Shown here: positions 61,087 to 64,000 of the stretch, piece after piece
How positions within the stretch are numbered: the first letter of the stretch is position 1
How the letters are laid out: every line of letters starts with the position of its first letter
DNA from: DAINPP01 sp036743375
GTDB lineage: Bacteria; Thermotogota; Thermotogae; MWEM01
Assembly: GCA_036743375.1 (NCBI GenBank)
Contig: DAINPP010000007.1
Span: 1 to 64,000 of the forward strand
Direction of reading: 5' to 3'
Length of the DNA stretch: 64,000 bases
Made by a program: the position numbers and the translations under genes
Notes under the pieces: generated by a model
Told to the model about the DNA's origin: nothing
Seen by the model: the letters and a program-made list of their open reading frames with translations, nothing else
Databases searched by the model: none

Positions 61087-61389
61087 TTAGTGTGACGGGT
61101 TCTTTTTAACCATTTCTATGGCTTCGATAACGGATTTCAGAACGTCGACTCTCATCTGATTTCTGAAGATATCCAGTTTGGCATATATTTCTCCCTTTTG
61201 TGTGACGACATACTTTGGCGGAAGTCTGTTTAATGCCAGGGCCTTTATATCATATCGGCATCTTTCACATTTGCAGACACCGAGCGTCGGTACCGCAAAC
61301 AGATCATCGATGACCTCATCAACGAGTACCTCGGTAAAGTTCTCAAAATGGATTTTATTGATCTGATTCTCATCTGTTACGTTAGGCAT
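61087..61389 (-). CDS. ComFB-family protein
   Basis: A 100-residue protein with the late-competence ComFB signature: N-terminal NFTEVLVDEVIDDLF, cysteine motif CKCERCRYDIKALALNRLPP (Cys of CKCERC probably bind zinc), then YVVTQKGEIYAKLD and a C-terminal helix. ComFB-like proteins have been reported as receptors of cyclic dinucleotides; that role is inferred here only. It follows priA by 27 bases on the same strand, probably co-transcribed. In a genome piece with four GGDEF proteins, it is a plausible effector. Confidence 0.8.
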   Translation of the reverse strand: MPNVTDENQINKIHFENFTEVLVDEVIDDLFAVPTLGVCKCERCRYDIKALALNRLPPKYVVTQKGEIYAKLDIFRNQMRVDVLKSVIEAIEMVKKNPSH

Positions 61390-61415
61390 ATTTTACCTCC
61401 GGGGATATTGTATTC

Positions 61416-63638
61416 TTATACGATCGTCTTCCTGGGATCAACAATTATGCTTATCTCTCTAATATATTTATCGTTCTTCTTTATTATACTCTTAAATTGC
61501 TCGATTTCGTCATTTCCGTTTTCGGTCCTGATCAGCATGTGATACCTGAACTTGCCGGATATCCTGCCGATGAAGGCTTCTACCGGTCCGAGAATCTGTA
61601 CATCCTTCAATACCTCCTGTGATTCAATAAACTCTGCAAGCCGCTCAAGTCTTGACAAAGCCTTTTCTTTTCGCTCATCCTTTGATTCAAACAGAATCAG
61701 TTTGGAAAAAGGGGGGTAGCCGGCTTGCCTTCTGATTCCTATCTCGGCTTTAAAAAAGCTTTCATAGTCATTTTTCTCGGCAAAATGTATGGAAGAGGTG
61801 TTGGGTGAATAACTTTGCACGATGACCCTTGCATTTTCCTTTCCTCTCCCGGCTCTTCCGGACATCTGATGGATCAGTGAAAAGGTACGTTCAGTGGATC
61901 TGAAATCCGGAAAATAAAGCATCTGGTCTGCATTGAGGATGATTACGAGTTGTATGTTCGGGAAATTCAATCCCTTTGATATCAGTCGTGTCCCCACGAT
62001 GATATCCGTTTCACCTTTTTCTATCATCTCCCAGGCTTTTACGAGATCCGATTCCCTTGGACTGTTCTCCCTGTCTACCCTCAGGATCCTTGAATCGGGG
62101 AAGAGCATCTGAATCTGATCTTCTACTCGTTCACTTCCGAATCCTCTCGGAATCAGCGAGTTATTACCGCAGGAGGGACAGGTATGTTCAAATTCCACCG
62201 TATGTCCGCAGTAATGACATTTCAGCAGATTACTGCTTTTATGATAAGTCAGAGAGACATCGCAATTGGGACATTTGATGATATGACCACACAGACTGCA
62301 GGTGACGTATGAGGCATACCCCTTTTTTCCGGTCAGTATCATGCACTGTCCACCATTTTTCAGCGTATGCTCTATGGCATGGATTACCTCCTGTGTCAGG
62401 AAGCCTCGGATGATTTCTGTCCGGGTCAGATCGATATTGATGACTTCCGGTAGGCTTAATCCTCCCGGTCTTGAATTCAGGCGATGCAGGGTAAATTCAC
62501 CGACAATGGCCTTCTCGTAACTCTCTATCTCGGGTGTGGCGGATCCGAAGAGAACGGGGATTTCTTTAAAATCACAGAGTGTGAGGATGGCCTGTTTGGT
62601 ATCATAAACGGGAATACCGTCACTCTGCATGAAACTCTCGTCATGTTCTTCATCGACGACAACGAAACCAAGATCCTTTAAGGGGAGCCACATGGCGCTT
62701 CTTGTTCCCACCAGTATGTCTATCTCACCGTTTAAGGCGGCTTCGGCTATGTTTTTTCTTTTCGTCTGTGTCAGGGCACTGTGGTAGAGCACGATCTTTC
62801 GGTCCTGAAATCGGTTCCTGATTCTCTTTATGATCTGTGAGGTCAAGGCGATCTCGGGAAGCATGAAGAGTATCTGCCTCTTCCGCTCAAGATAGTGTTC
62901 CATTATTTCAAAATAGACTTCGGTCTTTCCACTCCCCGTTATTCCGTACAACAGGTGTTTTCTCTTTCCTTCGGCCGTCTGAGTCAGAAAGTCATCGACG
63001 ACCCGTTTTTGTTCATCGGATAAACGGACCCTTTGATTCCTTTGACTCCTCTGAGTCTCATAGACGGTTTTCAATGCCAGAATACCGTTTTGTATCAAGG
63101 TCTTCACGGGGGAGATACTCTTCAGATTCAACTCATCCTTTAAATCAGAGATCGTCGAATCGGGGTAAAAATAGAGGTATTGTATGATCCTCAGACCCGT
63201 ATCGCTTAATTTTGTCAGTGGAAGATCATCGATATTTTTCTTTATAATCAGAACTTCCCGGGTTATCATGGAAGCATCCGTTTGCTGTCGTATTTTTTCG
63301 ATCTTTTTACCGGATAATACTTCAGGGATGTTCCTGTAAATCAAATCGTATACCACTCCGGGGGGGTTGAGATAATAATCCGTCACCCATTTCAGAAGTT
63401 GGAGATACGAATGGTCAAACAGCAGATCCCCATCGATTATCTCTGAGATCTCTTTTATCTCAAATGTTCTGTCAGATTCTTCCGGAAAAGATTCGGACAG
63501 AACATAACCCGTTTCAGGTCTTTTCCTTTTGGCAAACTGGACCTTTACACGTGTTCCAGGTATCAGCCGTTCCGTTGAAGCGTAGGTGAAGCTTCTGTTC
63601 AGAGGATTTTTAGATAATGCGATGGCATAGTAGTACAA
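61416..63638 (-). CDS. priA: Primosomal protein N' (replication restart helicase PriA)
   Basis: A 740-residue superfamily 2 helicase. N-terminal DNA-binding region (ALSKNPLNRSFTYASTERLI; PGTRVKVQFAKRKRPETGYV), Walker A GITGSGKTEVYFE, Walker B VVDEEHDESF, and helicase motifs GSATPEIES and MSGRAGRG. A zinc region with eight cysteines (CSLCGHIIKCPNCD, CHYCG, CPSCG) binds two zinc ions. It reloads the replisome at stalled forks. Follows tdk by 17 bases on the same strand. Confidence 0.95.
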   Translation of the reverse strand: MYYYAIALSKNPLNRSFTYASTERLIPGTRVKVQFAKRKRPETGYVLSESFPEESDRTFEIKEISEIIDGDLLFDHSYLQLLKWVTDYYLNPPGVVYDLIYRNIPEVLSGKKIEKIRQQTDASMITREVLIIKKNIDDLPLTKLSDTGLRIIQYLYFYPDSTISDLKDELNLKSISPVKTLIQNGILALKTVYETQRSQRNQRVRLSDEQKRVVDDFLTQTAEGKRKHLLYGITGSGKTEVYFEIMEHYLERKRQILFMLPEIALTSQIIKRIRNRFQDRKIVLYHSALTQTKRKNIAEAALNGEIDILVGTRSAMWLPLKDLGFVVVDEEHDESFMQSDGIPVYDTKQAILTLCDFKEIPVLFGSATPEIESYEKAIVGEFTLHRLNSRPGGLSLPEVINIDLTRTEIIRGFLTQEVIHAIEHTLKNGGQCMILTGKKGYASYVTCSLCGHIIKCPNCDVSLTYHKSSNLLKCHYCGHTVEFEHTCPSCGNNSLIPRGFGSERVEDQIQMLFPDSRILRVDRENSPRESDLVKAWEMIEKGETDIIVGTRLISKGLNFPNIQLVIILNADQMLYFPDFRSTERTFSLIHQMSGRAGRGKENARVIVQSYSPNTSSIHFAEKNDYESFFKAEIGIRRQAGYPPFSKLILFESKDERKEKALSRLERLAEFIESQEVLKDVQILGPVEAFIGRISGKFRYHMLIRTENGNDEIEQFKSIIKKNDKYIREISIIVDPRKTIV

Positions 63639-63655
63639 TACGGGAAAGACTCCGT

Positions 63656-64000
63656 TTATTTTTTGACGGATTTGAGTTTTTCATAGCAGTCCATACAGAC
63701 AGCCACATATTTTTCAAATCCGCCGACATCTATCTCCGATTCATTTGCACTCAGTTTGTACGAAATGATTCCCTTGTATTCACCGCATTCATGACAGACG
63801 GCCTTTTTCTTGATGACCTTATCCGCGAGTCCCATGAGCTTGATGGTTGTTTCAAACGGGTTTTCCTTGAAACTCATATCGAGTCCGGCGCAGATGATGT
63901 CTTTTCCGTCCTTTCTCAGTTGTCTCACCACTTCGAACAGGCCTTCGTCAAAAAACTGTACTTCATCGAAGAAAATGGCCTTTTCGTCGTTCAGATGGTT
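63656..64000 (-). CDS. tdk: Thymidine kinase, 5' part cut by window edge
   Basis: 114 residues of the C-terminal part are visible; the frame stays open to the window edge. The segment IFFDEVQFFDE is the conserved DExQF motif, GLDMSFKENPFETTIKLMGLAD is the following strand-loop, and the zinc-binding cysteines appear in AVCHECGEYKG and CMDCYEK. It phosphorylates thymidine with ATP in salvage. GTG 63931 is an internal codon, not a start. It heads, or continues, an operon with priA and the ComFB gene. Confidence 0.93.
   Translation of the reverse strand, partial: NHLNDEKAIFFDEVQFFDEGLFEVVRQLRKDGKDIICAGLDMSFKENPFETTIKLMGLADKVIKKKAVCHECGEYKGIISYKLSANESEIDVGGFEKYVAVCMDCYEKLKSVKK

Noticed and set aside
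1..64000. CRISPR arrays, insertion sequences, prophage or toxin-antitoxin genes
   Set aside because: No spaced direct-repeat arrays, transposase motifs, integrases or phage structural genes were seen on either strand.

Overview
The window looks like a chromosomal piece of a Thermotogota bacterium, most likely a Kosmotogales-type lineage of moderate G+C. The call rests on several signs seen together: a NusG of about 354 residues with a large insertion after its first segment, an RpoC of 1652 residues with a long insertion near its N-terminus, the order STAS - cmk - ispH - rpsA - der - plsY, and a GH57 glycogen branching enzyme. No 16S rRNA gene is present, so the genus cannot be settled here.

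Left end (1-3780): the right-hand part of a lasso-peptide gene cluster on the + strand. It holds the B2 leader peptidase (cut by the window edge), an HPr-kinase-like peptide kinase, a sulfotransferase, the PqqD-like B1 leader-binding protein and a nucleotidyltransferase, closed by an 18-bp terminator hairpin. The precursor and cyclase must lie to the left. Next come an AraC/GyrI-like regulator on the - strand, a hybrid sensor kinase, and three tandem, clearly paralogous membrane GGDEF proteins (4894-11102).

Middle (11165-31922): leuS (-) diverges from trpS - scpA; then a DUF2007 protein, gcvT - gcvH, an orphan xanthine-dehydrogenase-type 2Fe-2S subunit, aspS, STAS protein, cmk, ispH, rpsA, der, plsY, glgX and a membrane-anchored MA-type peptidase. 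On the opposite strand nrdD - nrdG and a TPR-GGDEF protein form one operon. Its promoter is a perfect TTGACA-17-TATAAT overlapped by a helically phased pair of NrdR-like boxes. scpA and ispH both seem to start at AUU codons.

Right half (34230-64000): tRNA-Thr(CGU) - tilS - ftsH, two exported proteins, purine nucleoside phosphorylase and uppP. A glycogen-linked block follows: thiamine diphosphokinase, a Rho_N/DUF4912 protein, GH57 branching enzyme, a small coiled-coil protein, and class II fructose bisphosphatase (glpX). After a metallo-hydrolase comes the transcription/translation block: a tRNA-like relic with its own promoter and terminator, tRNA-Thr(UGU), tRNA-Tyr, rpmG, tRNA-Trp, secE, nusG, rplK, rplA, the L10 leader, rplJ, rplL, rpoB, rpoC, rpmE and tRNA-Ser. 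The window ends with a ComFB-family protein, priA and the 3' part of tdk on the - strand.

Most of the window is housekeeping. The accessory or unusual parts are the lasso cluster with three tailoring enzymes, the GGDEF triplet (plus a fourth GGDEF protein and a ComFB protein, a family with reported cyclic-dinucleotide binding), the tRNA-relic transcription unit at 47.3 kb, and the orphan segment with a 24-bp hairpin at 60.9-61.04 kb.
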